NCBI GenBank assembly: GCA_964409685.1
Contig: CAYPEJ010000012.1
Coordinates: 1-64,000, forward strand
Direction of reading: 5' to 3'
DNA: 64,000 nt
Origin: Clostridium_AI sp964409685
Lineage (GTDB): Bacteria; Bacillota; Clostridia; Lachnospirales; Lachnospiraceae
A program made the position numbers and the translations under genes. Positions 8,047 through 17,426 of the stretch are shown one piece after another; position 1 is the stretch's first letter; every line of letters begins with the position of its first letter. Under the pieces are notes generated by a model. The model did no database searches. It was not told where the DNA came from and was given only the letters and a program-made list of their open reading frames with translations.

Positions 8047-9000
8047 TGTAAGCATTGCTGCAAATCCTGCATTGATACATTTGAAAACGAAATATTTTTT
8101 TATGGATAGTCCTGAGTGCATGATTACGCTAAAGGTTTGGGCATGACTTGAAAGCCCACCAAAGGCAGTAAGTGCATTAATCAGGACTATTTTTTGTGCA
8201 AAAGAAAATGGACTAATGCCTATGGCAGCAGTACCTGTTGTAATCTCTAAGAATCCAATAATGAAATACCGTACCATCGGAGGAATCCATGCTATGTATT
8301 GAACAATTTCAGCTAAGATGGAAAAAAGAATTATGTAACCCCCAACCTTCGTAATGATAACAAAAGCGTTCAAAATGGTATTATCAAGTATCATAAATGG
8401 GGATGAAGGCGAATTGGCATCTGTGGTTGTACATATTTCTGCAACTTCATCAGAAGATAATTGACTCATATTTTTGATTCTGTTTTGATTTTTGCGTGTG
8501 TGTCCGAATAAAATCCGATACAGAAAACCAGCAAAAATACCACTTCCGTAAATAACGCCTAGCAGAAGAAATCCCTTGCGTTCTATATGTAAACACTGCA
8601 TAGCCACAAAGCTTAAGATAAACATAGGACTTGCATTGTTACAAAAGCACAGCAAAAATTGTCCTTCCTCTCGGCTTATCTCGTGGTTCCTTACCAAATC
8701 CCCGCATGCCTTCGCACCAACGGGATAGCCAGACAGCATTCCAATAATCATAGGATAACAAGCCGACTTCGATATGTGAAACAATTTACCCACAATGGGA
8801 TGCAAAAATGAAGTCAAACAATCAGTAATTCGAAATTGTACAATTAAATTCGAGATAATTAGAAATGGAAGTAAGGTTGGTAACACAGTATTAAACCACA
8901 AAAGTAAACCACTTTTCGCACCAGCTAAAGCGATTTTTGGAAAGATAAGTAGTAAACTCAAAAATAGTAATGTAGCACATGTGGTGAGAAGTTTTTTCAA
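8017..9000 (-). CDS. ylbJ: Sporulation integral membrane protein YlbJ
   Basis: A 327-residue polytopic membrane protein matching YlbJ of Bacillus, which is needed for spore cortex formation. It carries nucleoside-recognition (Gate) type segments: GLLLWFNTVLPTLLPFLI near residues 31-48, the conserved SGYPVGAKACGDL at about 90-102, and CNNASPMFILSF near 122-133. The start is a TTG at 9000 with AGGAA five bases upstream. The 3' end overlaps the coiled-coil gene by 30 bases, tail to tail. Its presence points to an endospore-forming lineage. Confidence 0.88.
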   Translation of the reverse strand: MKKLLTTCATLLFLSLLLIFPKIALAGAKSGLLLWFNTVLPTLLPFLIISNLIVQFRITDCLTSFLHPIVGKLFHISKSACYPMIIGMLSGYPVGAKACGDLVRNHEISREEGQFLLCFCNNASPMFILSFVAMQCLHIERKGFLLLGVIYGSGIFAGFLYRILFGHTRKNQNRIKNMSQLSSDEVAEICTTTDANSPSSPFMILDNTILNAFVIITKVGGYIILFSILAEIVQYIAWIPPMVRYFIIGFLEITTGTAAIGISPFSFAQKIVLINALTAFGGLSSHAQTFSVIMHSGLSIKKYFVFKCINAGFAAMLTLLFIRIHIF

Positions 9001-9121
9001 TTTGGTTCCTGCTTTCTATAAAAACTATTGCTTGCTTACATTTTATGATTTATAGTAAAAGGGTATAACTAAAATTAAAAGGGAAAACTACATAGTGTGA
9101 AAAGGAAAGGTGGTTTCTGAG

Positions 9122-10927
9122 ATGGCTAAAATGCTAAAAAAGAGAAGTGAAATTCAACAAGAATACAAATGGAAGATAGAAGATTTATTTGCATCTGACG
9201 AGCAATGGCAGATAGAAACAGAAGAAATAAAAGAGTTAGCAGAAAAATTAAAAGGATTCCAAGGAAAGTTAGGAACATCCGCAGATACGCTTTATGAATA
9301 TCTATCCTTAAATGATAAATTAGATCAAATGTTAGAACGTGTTTATGTGTATGCGAACCAAAAAAATCATGAAGACACAGGAAATAGCATTTACCAAGAC
9401 TTATCTGATAAAGCTACCAATATCATGATGGAAGTAAGTAGTGCTTTATCCTTTGAGACACCTGAGATCTTAGAGATTCCAGAAGAAAGAATTAAATCCT
9501 TCTATAAAGAAAAGATGGAATTATTACAATATCAAAGAAAGATAGATGAAATCTTTCGTGACAAACCTCATACATTATCCAGTGAAATGGAAGAATTACT
9601 AGCAAATACAGCTGAGTTAGCAGACGGCCCAGACAGTGCATTTTCTATGTTTAACAATGCGGATATTAAATTTCCAGTTATCGTTGGAGAAGATGGTGAG
9701 GAAGTGGAAATTACACATGGTCGCTATTCAAAACTAATGGAAAGCAATGACCGCCGTGTGAGAAAAGAAACATTTGACGGGTTATATTCTTCTTATAAGA
9801 AGTTTAAGAATACATTAGCAAGTTTATATAGCACAAATGTAAAAAAAGACATATTCTACTCAAAAGTTAGAAACTATGATTCTTGTCTAGCAAGAGCTTT
9901 AAATGGAAGTCGAATTCCAATGGATGTCTACAAAAATTTAATCGAAGCAGTTCACGAAAATCTTCCAGCGATGTATAAGTACATGGAAGTTCGTAAAAAA
10001 GCTCTAAAAGTAGAAGAACTTCATATGTATGACATTTACGCTCCAATCGTATCCGATTTTAAAATGGAGGTATCATTTGAAGAAGCAAAACAAATTGTAA
10101 AAGAAGGTTTACAACCATTAGGAGAAGAATATTTATCTATCCTACAAGAAGGTTTTGACGGAGGATGGATCGATATCTATGAAAATGAAGGAAAGAGAAG
10201 TGGTGCGTATTCCTGGGGAGCATATGGAACTCATCCATTTGTCTTACTAAATTTTCAAAATACATTAAATAATACCTTTACCCTAGCCCATGAAATGGGT
10301 CACGCCATTCATTCTTACTATTCCGATAAGACACAACCAATCACTTATGCAGGATATAAAATTTTTGTTGCAGAAGTAGCATCCACCTGTAACGAAGCTT
10401 TATTAATGGCTCATTTAATTAAAAATAGCAAAGATAAGAAAGAAAAAGCATATTTAATTAATTATCATCTAGAACAATTTAGGGGGACTTTATATCGTCA
10501 AACTATGTTTGCAGAATTTGAAATGCTTACTCACCAGATGGCGGAAGAAGGAAAAGCCTTAACAGCGGATACATTATGTGCTTTATATTACGATTTAAAT
10601 AAAAAGTACTACGGTGAACATGTTGTGATCGACGAAGATATTGCAATGGAATGGGCAAGAATACCACATTTCTATCGTTCCTTCTATGTATATCAATATG
10701 CAACAGGATATTCTGCAGCCATTGCATTGTCTAAGAGAATTTTAGAACAAGGTGAAAGTGCAGTAGATGACTACATTCATAATTTCTTATGTGGTGGAAG
10801 TAGTAAAGATCCAATTGATTTACTAAAAGGTGCTGGTGTCGATATGAGCACCAAAGAACCTGTAGAACAAGCATTACAAGTATTCTCTGATTTAGTAAAT
10901 CAATTAGAGGAGCTTATAGAAGAATAG
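9122..10927 (+). CDS. pepF: Oligoendopeptidase F (M3 family zinc metallopeptidase)
   Basis: A 601-residue cytoplasmic metallopeptidase that cleaves short peptides. The zinc site HEMGH lies at residues 390-394, with the third ligand expected in the following EVAST block; the family context SYYSDKTQPITYAG is present. ATG 9122 is chosen over an in-frame GTG at 9110 because AAAGGTGG sits 8 bases before it. The last 14 bases overlap the convergent tmcAL. Length is normal for PepF (about 600). Confidence 0.93.
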   Translation: MAKMLKKRSEIQQEYKWKIEDLFASDEQWQIETEEIKELAEKLKGFQGKLGTSADTLYEYLSLNDKLDQMLERVYVYANQKNHEDTGNSIYQDLSDKATNIMMEVSSALSFETPEILEIPEERIKSFYKEKMELLQYQRKIDEIFRDKPHTLSSEMEELLANTAELADGPDSAFSMFNNADIKFPVIVGEDGEEVEITHGRYSKLMESNDRRVRKETFDGLYSSYKKFKNTLASLYSTNVKKDIFYSKVRNYDSCLARALNGSRIPMDVYKNLIEAVHENLPAMYKYMEVRKKALKVEELHMYDIYAPIVSDFKMEVSFEEAKQIVKEGLQPLGEEYLSILQEGFDGGWIDIYENEGKRSGAYSWGAYGTHPFVLLNFQNTLNNTFTLAHEMGHAIHSYYSDKTQPITYAGYKIFVAEVASTCNEALLMAHLIKNSKDKKEKAYLINYHLEQFRGTLYRQTMFAEFEMLTHQMAEEGKALTADTLCALYYDLNKKYYGEHVVIDEDIAMEWARIPHFYRSFYVYQYATGYSAAIALSKRILEQGESAVDDYIHNFLCGGSSKDPIDLLKGAGVDMSTKEPVEQALQVFSDLVNQLEELIEE

Positions 10928-12203
10928 GAGACGTTTGAATATCATTCTTCCCTTTAAAACCAAAAGTTTGGAATACAAGGCGATGATATAGGTCGGTGGC
11001 AAAGATATCTTCTGAAAGCATTTGGTATGCATCTTCGGATAGGATATGTTTGGCATCGGCCATTTTTGTTACAATCGGTATGGAAGAACATTTCTTGGCT
11101 TCCTTTAATAAAATAGAAGCTTCTCGTCGGAATCCCAGTACTCGGGCATATGGCGCAATTTCACTTGCCACTTTACCATGTAAATCATATTTGGGAATCT
11201 GCAATAAGATGTGAAGTAAACTTCTGCTGATTCGGGTGTAGGTATATTGTTTTGTTTTTAATACATCAATATACTGCTCAAAGGATTCATAAGAACTGAA
11301 GTTGTTCTTTATGCTTCTTGCCAAATCGGGTGTGATATCCTGATACTGACAAAGTGATTCCATATCACTGATTGCAAGTTTGTAATACAACATGTCCGAC
11401 AAATCTTTCATCTGAATTGGATAGGTTGTTAGTGTACTTAATATATGAAATACACTTTTAGGTACACTTGCTTTTACAGGTTCTAAAGCTTCTGCACGCT
11501 CTGTTCTAAGGTTTCCTTCGATGTTTTCAATATTTTCAATGCTCTTGCGAATTGCAGTGGCAGAATGAATGTTGAAATCTTCGGAAATATTCATTTCCAA
11601 TGAAGTATCATGATATCCAGTTTGCTTTCGTTTTACAGTGAATGCGGTCATATGACTTTGAGTTTTTGTAAGCGCTTTCAAATATTCGATGCCTAAAATG
11701 TTATTTGGAGAGGAAATAATATCTTTTATTTCTTCTCTATCTAATTCCTTGCAATATATTTCAAGTGCTTTTTGTCTAGATTCTGGGTAAGAATATCCAC
11801 TTTTTGCAAATTCTGCCACAGAATTGTTAAAATCATCACAGTCTTTTTGAATATAATCTGCAATTTTTTTCATTTTTTTAATGTTACCACTTTCACTTCC
11901 AAAACAAATGGAATCTACGAAACCCAAGTTGTGTAGCAGTGAAACAGCACCAGTGGAAAAATATTCAGCACTTCCAGTGGCATAACGTACAGGAAGCTCC
12001 AAGACAAGATCTGCTCCATTTTCTAAAGCCATCTTTGTGCGATTCATTTTATCCAAAAAAGCAGGTGTTCCCCTTTGAACAAAAGAGCCACTCATAACAA
12101 CCACACAGAAATTAGCGTGAGCAAGACGTTTGGCCTCTTGGATTTGATAAAGATGTCCATTATGGAAGGGGTTATACTCTGCAATAATACCAACTGTTTT
12201 CAT
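10914..12203 (-). CDS. tmcAL: tRNA(Met) cytidine acetate ligase TmcAL (YlbM)
   Basis: A 429-residue nucleotidyltransferase-fold enzyme that uses ATP and acetate to make N4-acetylcytidine at the wobble base of elongator tRNA-Met. The N-terminus has GIIAEYNPFHNGH (HNGH nucleotide site) and MSGSFVQRG, both diagnostic. Acetate for the reaction could come from the pta-ackA pathway nearby, although linkage is not shown. The ribosome binding site before the ATG is poor. The 3' end overlaps pepF by 14 bases. A good promoter lies at 12280-12308. Confidence 0.9.
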   Translation of the reverse strand: MKTVGIIAEYNPFHNGHLYQIQEAKRLAHANFCVVVMSGSFVQRGTPAFLDKMNRTKMALENGADLVLELPVRYATGSAEYFSTGAVSLLHNLGFVDSICFGSESGNIKKMKKIADYIQKDCDDFNNSVAEFAKSGYSYPESRQKALEIYCKELDREEIKDIISSPNNILGIEYLKALTKTQSHMTAFTVKRKQTGYHDTSLEMNISEDFNIHSATAIRKSIENIENIEGNLRTERAEALEPVKASVPKSVFHILSTLTTYPIQMKDLSDMLYYKLAISDMESLCQYQDITPDLARSIKNNFSSYESFEQYIDVLKTKQYTYTRISRSLLHILLQIPKYDLHGKVASEIAPYARVLGFRREASILLKEAKKCSSIPIVTKMADAKHILSEDAYQMLSEDIFATDLYHRLVFQTFGFKGKNDIQTSPILL

Positions 12204-12279
12204 GTATTACATTTCAAGTGTTGTAACTTGAATCCTTTCTGAGAATTAATAAAAATAGAATTTTTGATTCTAATTTCCT

Positions 12280-12308
12280 ATTATAGCTTTTCTAGATTAC
12301 AGAGGCAA
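12280..12308 (-). promoter_or_regulatory. Sigma-A promoter for tmcAL
   Basis: On the minus strand TTGCCT and TATAAT are separated by 17 bases. It is divergent from the degV promoter only about 40 bases away. Confidence 0.6.
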
Positions 12309-12349
12309 GGGAAAAGAACATTTTCAGAAGTTAGAAGTAAAAAATAGAG

Positions 12350-12378
12350 TTGCAAAGGATGGGGCAAGATCGTATAAT
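12350..12378 (+). promoter_or_regulatory. Sigma-A promoter for the DegV-family gene
   Basis: TTGCAA (12350-12355) and TATAAT (12373-12378) with a 17-base spacer, about 50 bases before the ATG. Confidence 0.65.
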
Positions 12379-12428
12379 CGACTTATAATATGTTGATCAG
12401 AAAAGAATAGAAGAAGAGGGGGAATCAC

Positions 12429-13295
12429 ATGAGTTTTGAAATTATTACAGACAGTTCTGCCAATTTACCACAGGCATTTATAGAAGAAAATAATATTCAT
12501 GTCTTGTCATTGTCTTATTTTATCGAAGAGGAAGAATTTTCATCATATATTCCAGGAGGAACCAATGATTTGTCATATTTTTATAAAAAAATGCGTGAAA
12601 AAGCACATATACATACATCGTTAGTAAATGTGGATAAATCTACCATAAAAGTGGAAGAATTATTAAAGCAAGGAAAGGATATATTATATATTGGTTTTTC
12701 CTCTGCATTAAGTGGAACTTATCAAGCAGTTTCCTTAGCATGTGAAGATATGAGAGGAAAGTATCCAGATGCAAAGATTATTTGTGTGGATACATTAAGT
12801 GCACTTTTAGGTGAAGGTTTACTTGTTGTAAATGCATGTGCTATGCGCAAAGAGGGAAAAAGCATAGAAGAAACAGGAAAATGGGTCGAAGATAATCGAA
12901 TGAAGACTTGTCATTGGGTGGCAGCAGATGATTTATTCTATCTAAAACGAGGTGGTAGAATCTCCACAACAGCGGCAGTATTTGGTTCCGCATTAAGCGT
13001 AAAACCAATTATTCGTGTGGAAGAGGATGGAACACTACAAGTTGTGGATAAAACTCGAGGCAGAAAGAAAGCATTGGATGAATTGATTCGACATATGAGA
13101 GAAACGGTGGAGTGCCCAGAGCAACAGATTATGGGCATTACACATGCAGATTGCGAAAAAGATGCGTTGTATCTCAAAGAAAAAATGGAAGAGTTCAACC
13201 CAAAAGGAATTATGATTGAAAGTATGGAACCAGTAATTGCATCGCATACGGGACCATCTTGTATTGCAATTTTCTTTTTTGGGTCGAAGAGATAA
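12429..13295 (+). CDS. DegV-family fatty-acid-binding protein
   Basis: A 288-residue protein of the DegV (FakB-like) family, which binds long-chain fatty acids; some members present fatty acids to a fatty acid kinase. ITDSSANLP near the N-terminus and the later block FGSALSVKPIIRV are characteristic, and the C-terminal HTGPSCIAIFFFG matches the ligand-binding end. No fakA-type kinase is next to it. It is monocistronic by appearance, with its own promoter, and starts after a strong AGAGGGGG site. Its exact lipid and partner are unknown. Confidence 0.88.
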   Translation: MSFEIITDSSANLPQAFIEENNIHVLSLSYFIEEEEFSSYIPGGTNDLSYFYKKMREKAHIHTSLVNVDKSTIKVEELLKQGKDILYIGFSSALSGTYQAVSLACEDMRGKYPDAKIICVDTLSALLGEGLLVVNACAMRKEGKSIEETGKWVEDNRMKTCHWVAADDLFYLKRGGRISTTAAVFGSALSVKPIIRVEEDGTLQVVDKTRGRKKALDELIRHMRETVECPEQQIMGITHADCEKDALYLKEKMEEFNPKGIMIESMEPVIASHTGPSCIAIFFFGSKR

Positions 13296-13425
13296 TATCT
13301 TTGTTAAATATGTGAATATTTATGCATAAGGTATTGGCTTGTTGATGAAATACTATCAATACTATGAGAACTTTTTAACAATTGAATTGTATTGAATTTA
13401 GTACCTAAAATACAGGGATTTGGAC

Positions 13426-13454
13426 TTGTGAAAGTTTTTTCATTGGTATATAAT
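13426..13454 (+). promoter_or_regulatory. Sigma-A promoter for pta-ackA
   Basis: TTGTGA (13426-13431) and TATAAT (13449-13454), 17-base spacer. The transcript leader would be about 110 bases, long for this window; I see no recognisable riboswitch fold in it. Confidence 0.65.
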
Positions 13455-13573
13455 AAACGACGAACGCGACGGGATTTTAATTTTGTATAAAAAATTTATT
13501 AGTGCAAGATGTATTTAGTTTCGATCGTAATGAATAAAAAAACGAGTATACAGTTGAGAAAGGAGTCTTTACC

Positions 13574-14581
13574 TTGGCATTTATAGACATTATAAAAGAA
13601 AGAGCAAGAAAAGAGAAAAAGACTATTGTTTTACCAGAAACAAATGATATTAGAACAATTCAAGCTGCAGTGAAAATTATGGAAGAAGATATTGCAGACT
13701 TAGTATTACTTGGAAATAAAGACAAAGTATTAGCAAAAGCAGAATCATATGGTTATGATTTAAGTGGTGCAACAATCGTTGATCCAGATAACTGTGAACA
13801 AATTGATAGATATGTTGATATCTTAGTAGAATGTAGAAAAAGCAAAGGTATGACACCAAGCGAAGCGAAAGTTCTATTAACAACAAACTTCTTATACTTT
13901 GGTGTAACTATGGTTAAAGCTGGCGATGCTGATGGTATGGTAGCAGGTGCTTGTCATGCAACAGCTGACGTTTTAAGACCATCTTTACAAATCTTAAAAA
14001 CAAAACCAGGTACAAAGTTAGTATCCGCTATCTTCGTTATGGTTGTTCCTAACTGTGAATACGGTGCAAATGGTATCTTCGTATTCGGTGATTCTGGTCT
14101 TAACCAAAATCCAAATTCAGAAGAATTAGCACACATTGCTGCAACAAGTGCACACAGTTTTGAATTATTAGTGCAAGAAGATCCTAAAGTTGCTATGATT
14201 TCTCACTCTACAAAAGGTAGTGCAAAACACGCTGATGTAGATAAAGTTGTAGAAGCAACAAAGATTGCACAAGAATTATATCCAGATTTAGCAATCGATG
14301 GTGAATACCAAGTAGATGCTGCTATCGTTCCAAGCATTGGTTCTTTCAAAGCTCCAGGTAGCGATATTGCAGGACATGCTAACGTATTAATCTTCCCAGA
14401 CTTAGATGCTGGTAATAACGGTTACAAATTAGTACAACGTTTAGCAAAAGCAGAAGCTTACGGTCCTTTAACACAAGGTATCTCCAAACCAGTAAACGAT
14501 TTATCCAGAGGATGTTCTGCAGAAGATATCGTTGGTGTAGTAGCGATTACAGCAGTTCAAGCACAAGCAAATCCGAAATAA
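13574..14581 (+). CDS. pta: Phosphate acetyltransferase
   Basis: A 335-residue enzyme interconverting acetyl-CoA and acetyl phosphate, the first step of fermentative acetate and ATP formation. It has the short Firmicutes architecture (a single PTA_PTB catalytic domain), beginning AFIDIIKERARKEKKTIVLPE, with FVFGDSGLN near residues 173-181 and the conserved DGEYQVDAA near 241-249. The start is TTG with AAAGGAG 8 bases upstream. Codon choice leans to C-ending optimal codons (atc, ttc, aac, tac), more than in neighbouring genes, as expected of an abundant enzyme. It is 31 bases upstream of ackA. Confidence 0.95.
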   Translation: MAFIDIIKERARKEKKTIVLPETNDIRTIQAAVKIMEEDIADLVLLGNKDKVLAKAESYGYDLSGATIVDPDNCEQIDRYVDILVECRKSKGMTPSEAKVLLTTNFLYFGVTMVKAGDADGMVAGACHATADVLRPSLQILKTKPGTKLVSAIFVMVVPNCEYGANGIFVFGDSGLNQNPNSEELAHIAATSAHSFELLVQEDPKVAMISHSTKGSAKHADVDKVVEATKIAQELYPDLAIDGEYQVDAAIVPSIGSFKAPGSDIAGHANVLIFPDLDAGNNGYKLVQRLAKAEAYGPLTQGISKPVNDLSRGCSAEDIVGVVAITAVQAQANPK

Positions 14582-14612
14582 TATAGTAAGAAGTAGAGAG
14601 GTTTAGTTTAAA

Positions 14613-15800
14613 ATGGATGTTTTAGTAATAAATTGTGGTAGTTCATCTTTAAAATATCAATTAATCGACTCTGAAAGCGAACACGTATTAGCTTCAGGTC
14701 TTTGTGAAAGAATCGGTATCGATGGTAGATTTACATTCAAACCAGCTAATGGTGAAAAATACACTATCGATTCCACTATGAAAGATCATAACGATGCGAT
14801 CAAACTTGTATTAGATGCACTTGTTGATCCAAAAACAGGTGTTATCAGTGACTTAAAAGCAATCGGTGCTGTAGGTCACAGAGTAGTTCACGGTGGTGAA
14901 AAGTTTGCGAAATCTGTTGTAATTACTCCAGAAGTTATCAAAGCAATTACAGAATGTAACGATTTAGCACCTCTACACAACCCTGCTAACTTAATCGGTA
15001 TCTCCGCATGTGAAAAAGCTCTTCCAGGTGTTCCTATGGTAGCAGTATTCGATACAGCTTTCCATCAAACAATGCCTAAAAAAGCTTACACATATGGTGT
15101 GCCTAACAAATACTATACAGATTACAGTGTAAGAAGATACGGTTTCCACGGTACAAGCCACAGTTTTGTATCTGATAGATTAATCCAACTTGCAGGTTTA
15201 GAGAAAGATAATTCGAAAGTAATCGTTTGCCACTTAGGTAACGGTTCTAGTATCTCTGCAGTATTAAACGGTGAATCTGTTGATACAAGTATGGGATTAA
15301 CTCCATTAGATGGTCTTCCAATGGGTACAAGATCTGGTAGCATCGATCCAGCTATCATTGAATTTATTGCTAATAAAGAAAACAAAACAATCGGCGAAGT
15401 TATGAACGTTCTTAACAAAGAATCTGGTGTTCTTGGTATGTCTAACGGCGTATCTAGCGATTTCAGAGACTTAACTGCAGCAGCAGCTGAAGGAAATGCA
15501 GAAGCTCAAAACGCTTTAGATGTATTTGCTTACAGTGTAGCAAAAATCGTTGGTGGTTATGTTGCAGCTATGAATGGTGTAGATGCAATTGCATTTACAG
15601 CAGGTGTAGGTGAAAATGCAGGTAACGTACGTGCTGCAATCATTAGCTACTTAGGTTACCTAGGTATTGAATTAGATGAAGAAGCAAACAACGTTCGTGG
15701 CGAAGAAAAACTTATCTCTAAAGAAGGTAGAGTAAAAGTATTCGTAGTACCAACAAACGAAGAGTTAGCAATTGCTCGTGAAACAGTAGCATTAGTATAG
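14613..15800 (+). CDS. ackA: Acetate kinase
   Basis: A 395-residue enzyme that transfers phosphate from acetyl phosphate to ADP. The ASKHA-fold signatures are present: VLVINCGSSSLKYQ at the start, VGHRVVHGGEKF near residues 90-101, CHLGNGSSI near 206-214, and the adenine-site region FTAGVGENAG near 328-337. The gene follows pta as an operon and ends at a clear terminator. Codon use is as biased as in pta. Confidence 0.97.
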   Translation: MDVLVINCGSSSLKYQLIDSESEHVLASGLCERIGIDGRFTFKPANGEKYTIDSTMKDHNDAIKLVLDALVDPKTGVISDLKAIGAVGHRVVHGGEKFAKSVVITPEVIKAITECNDLAPLHNPANLIGISACEKALPGVPMVAVFDTAFHQTMPKKAYTYGVPNKYYTDYSVRRYGFHGTSHSFVSDRLIQLAGLEKDNSKVIVCHLGNGSSISAVLNGESVDTSMGLTPLDGLPMGTRSGSIDPAIIEFIANKENKTIGEVMNVLNKESGVLGMSNGVSSDFRDLTAAAAEGNAEAQNALDVFAYSVAKIVGGYVAAMNGVDAIAFTAGVGENAGNVRAAIISYLGYLGIELDEEANNVRGEEKLISKEGRVKVFVVPTNEELAIARETVALV

Positions 15801-15831
15801 TTTAAAATGTCTATCGAATAAACGAGAATGA

Positions 15832-15868
15832 AGCGGATTGTAAAAATGTCAATCCGCTTTGTTCTGTT
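15832..15868 (+). terminator. Rho-independent terminator after ackA
   Basis: A 10-bp stem AAGCGGATTG / CAATCCGCTT with a 9-base loop, followed by TTGTTCTGTTT. Confidence 0.75.
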
Positions 15869-15997
15869 TATATATATTTGTAATTTATTGTTAAACTGTA
15901 ATTAGCATTATTTGTAATAAGTTATAGTGCTAATTCGAAATTAGGCAGGAAATCTGCAACTTGAAAATACTGTATACGGAAACATTCTTTTTTTATG

Positions 15998-16026
15998 TTG
16001 ACTTTTGTTATTGTATGTGGTATAAA
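15998..16026 (+). promoter_or_regulatory. Sigma-A promoter for DUF177-rpmF
   Basis: TTGACT (15998-16003) and TATAAA (16021-16026), 17-base spacer, about 60 bases before the DUF177 ATG. Confidence 0.65.
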
Positions 16027-16087
16027 TAAGAAAGTGTGGAAAAATCCTAGTTTAATCCGTGGATAATACAGGATTAGGAGATAATTT

Positions 16088-16615
16088 ATGTTAATTAATT
16101 TATCAGAGATTATGTCAGTGAAGGACAAGGTCCAACACGTTGTAGTTCCAATTGAAATGGAATGCTTTAAGCTGGATGGAACAAAGTATGGCTTTGTGAA
16201 AAAGGAACCGATGGATTTGGTAATAACCTGTACAGGTGACAGAAAAGTCCTTATTGAGGGCTCCACAGAAGTATCGCTTATGCTTCCATGTAGTAGATGC
16301 CTTGAAGATGTTGAAACGACATTTCAGATAGGTATTTCCAAAGAATTAGATTTTCGTGAAAGTACACAAGATCGGATTGATGATTTAGATGAGATAAATT
16401 ATATCGTAGGATATGATTTAGATGTAGATCAATTAATTTATAATGAGATTCTATTAGATTTCCCATTACAAGTTTTGTGTAAAGATGATTGCAAAGGAAT
16501 TTGTAACGTCTGCGGAACGAATCTAAATAACGGAACTTGTCAATGTGATCGTACAGTAGGTGATCCAAGAATGTCAATATTTCAAGATGTCTTCGAGAAG
16601 TTTAAGGAGGTGTAA
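16088..16615 (+). CDS. DUF177 (YceD) family protein, ribosome-linked
   Basis: A 175-residue protein of the YceD/DUF177 family, almost always encoded directly before rpmF and linked in plants and bacteria to 23S rRNA accumulation. The C-terminal part has the usual Cys cluster: LCKDDCKGICNVCGTNL with a further Cys in TCQCD, likely a zinc site. The central acidic D/E-rich segment near residues 94-118 is typical. It stops 2 bases before rpmF, with the rpmF ribosome binding site AAGGAGGTG lying within its last codons, so translation is coupled. Confidence 0.88.
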   Translation: MLINLSEIMSVKDKVQHVVVPIEMECFKLDGTKYGFVKKEPMDLVITCTGDRKVLIEGSTEVSLMLPCSRCLEDVETTFQIGISKELDFRESTQDRIDDLDEINYIVGYDLDVDQLIYNEILLDFPLQVLCKDDCKGICNVCGTNLNNGTCQCDRTVGDPRMSIFQDVFEKFKEV

Positions 16616-16617
16616 AT

Positions 16618-16797
16618 ATGTCAATCTGTCCAAAGAATAAACATTCTAAAGCAAGAAGAGATAGCCGTAGAGCTAACTGGAAAATGACTGCTCCAAATCT
16701 TGTTAAATGTAGCAAATGTGGAGAGTTAATGATGCCACACAGAGTTTGTAAAGCTTGTGGTTCTTACAATAAAAAGGAAATCATTTCTGCTGAATAA
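16618..16797 (+). CDS. rpmF: 50S ribosomal protein L32
   Basis: A 59-residue protein, the standard length for zinc-ribbon L32. It starts MSICPKNKHSKARRDSRRAN and holds two Cys pairs, CSKCG and CKACG, separated by 11 residues, forming the zinc ribbon. AAGGAGGTG lies 6 bases before the ATG. In many Firmicutes plsX follows; here it does not, and a toxin-like gene follows a terminator instead. Confidence 0.96.
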   Translation: MSICPKNKHSKARRDSRRANWKMTAPNLVKCSKCGELMMPHRVCKACGSYNKKEIISAE

Positions 16798-16816
16798 TTT
16801 TTAGTAGAATATAAAG

Positions 16817-16857
16817 AAACTGTCTGACTGCGTTAAGTGGTTTGGCAGTTTTTTTGC
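16817..16857 (+). terminator. Terminator after rpmF
   Basis: Stem AAACTGTC / GGCAGTTT (one mismatch), 19-base loop, followed by a run of T. Confidence 0.6.
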
Positions 16858-16888
16858 TATATGTGAGATTTTTGTCGAGATACATAGG

Positions 16889-16918
16889 TTGAAATAGGGG
16901 GGATGGGTGGGATAGAAT
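16889..16918 (+). promoter_or_regulatory. Sigma-A promoter for the DUF3990 gene pair
   Basis: TTGAAA (16889-16894) and TAGAAT (16913-16918), 18-base spacer, spaced by an unusually G-rich stretch (AGGGGGGATGGGTGGG). Confidence 0.5.
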
Positions 16919-16973
16919 AGAAAAGAGAAGAATGAGAAAAGGTAAGATTGTTCGTTTAGAAAGGGGCATGAGC

Positions 16974-17426
16974 ATGTTATTATATCACGGAAGTTCTATG
17001 GAAGTTGAGTGTCCAAAAGTATTAGTTAGTGGATTCTATAAAGACTTTGGTTATGGATTTTATTGTACAAACTTAGAAAAACAGGCACGACGTTGGGCGT
17101 TGGTGAAGAAGTCTACACACGTTGTGAATCGATATAAATATGTAGAGAATAGTGACTTGAAGATACTGAAATTTGATGGTATGACAGAAGAATGGCTGGA
17201 TTTTGTAGTGGCGTGTAGAAATGGTGTGAATCACTTGTATGATATTGTAGAAGGACCGATGGCGGATGACACAATATGGGATTATATTGAGGATTTTTTA
17301 GATGGATTAATCACGAGAGAAGCGTTTTGGGTATTGGTAAAGTTTAAGTATCCTACACATCAGATTGTATTTTGTAATGATACTGCGTTGAAGACGCTTA
17401 CATTTGAAGGGAGTTATCGACTATGA
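16974..17426 (+). CDS. DUF3990 protein, ADP-ribosyltransferase-like, probable toxin
   Basis: A 150-residue protein. YHGSS near residue 4, then KDFGYGFYCT and the later HQIVFCNDTALKTLTF fit the DUF3990 pattern as I know it: a small ART-like fold with a His at the start of the NAD pocket, a Tyr in GFY, and a late DQI/HQI strand. DUF3990 genes are commonly found in toxin-antitoxin-like pairs with DUF3791. ATG 16974 is chosen because AAGGGG lies 7 bases upstream; upstream in-frame starts are poorer. The next gene overlaps by 4 bases (ATGA), so the two are translated together. The activity has not been shown for this protein. Confidence 0.75.
   Translation: MLLYHGSSMEVECPKVLVSGFYKDFGYGFYCTNLEKQARRWALVKKSTHVVNRYKYVENSDLKILKFDGMTEEWLDFVVACRNGVNHLYDIVEGPMADDTIWDYIEDFLDGLITREAFWVLVKFKYPTHQIVFCNDTALKTLTFEGSYRL

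Noticed and set aside
13455..13573. Riboswitch or T-box in the long leader of pta
   Set aside because: No conserved core or strong stems were seen; it is AT-rich and unstructured by eye.
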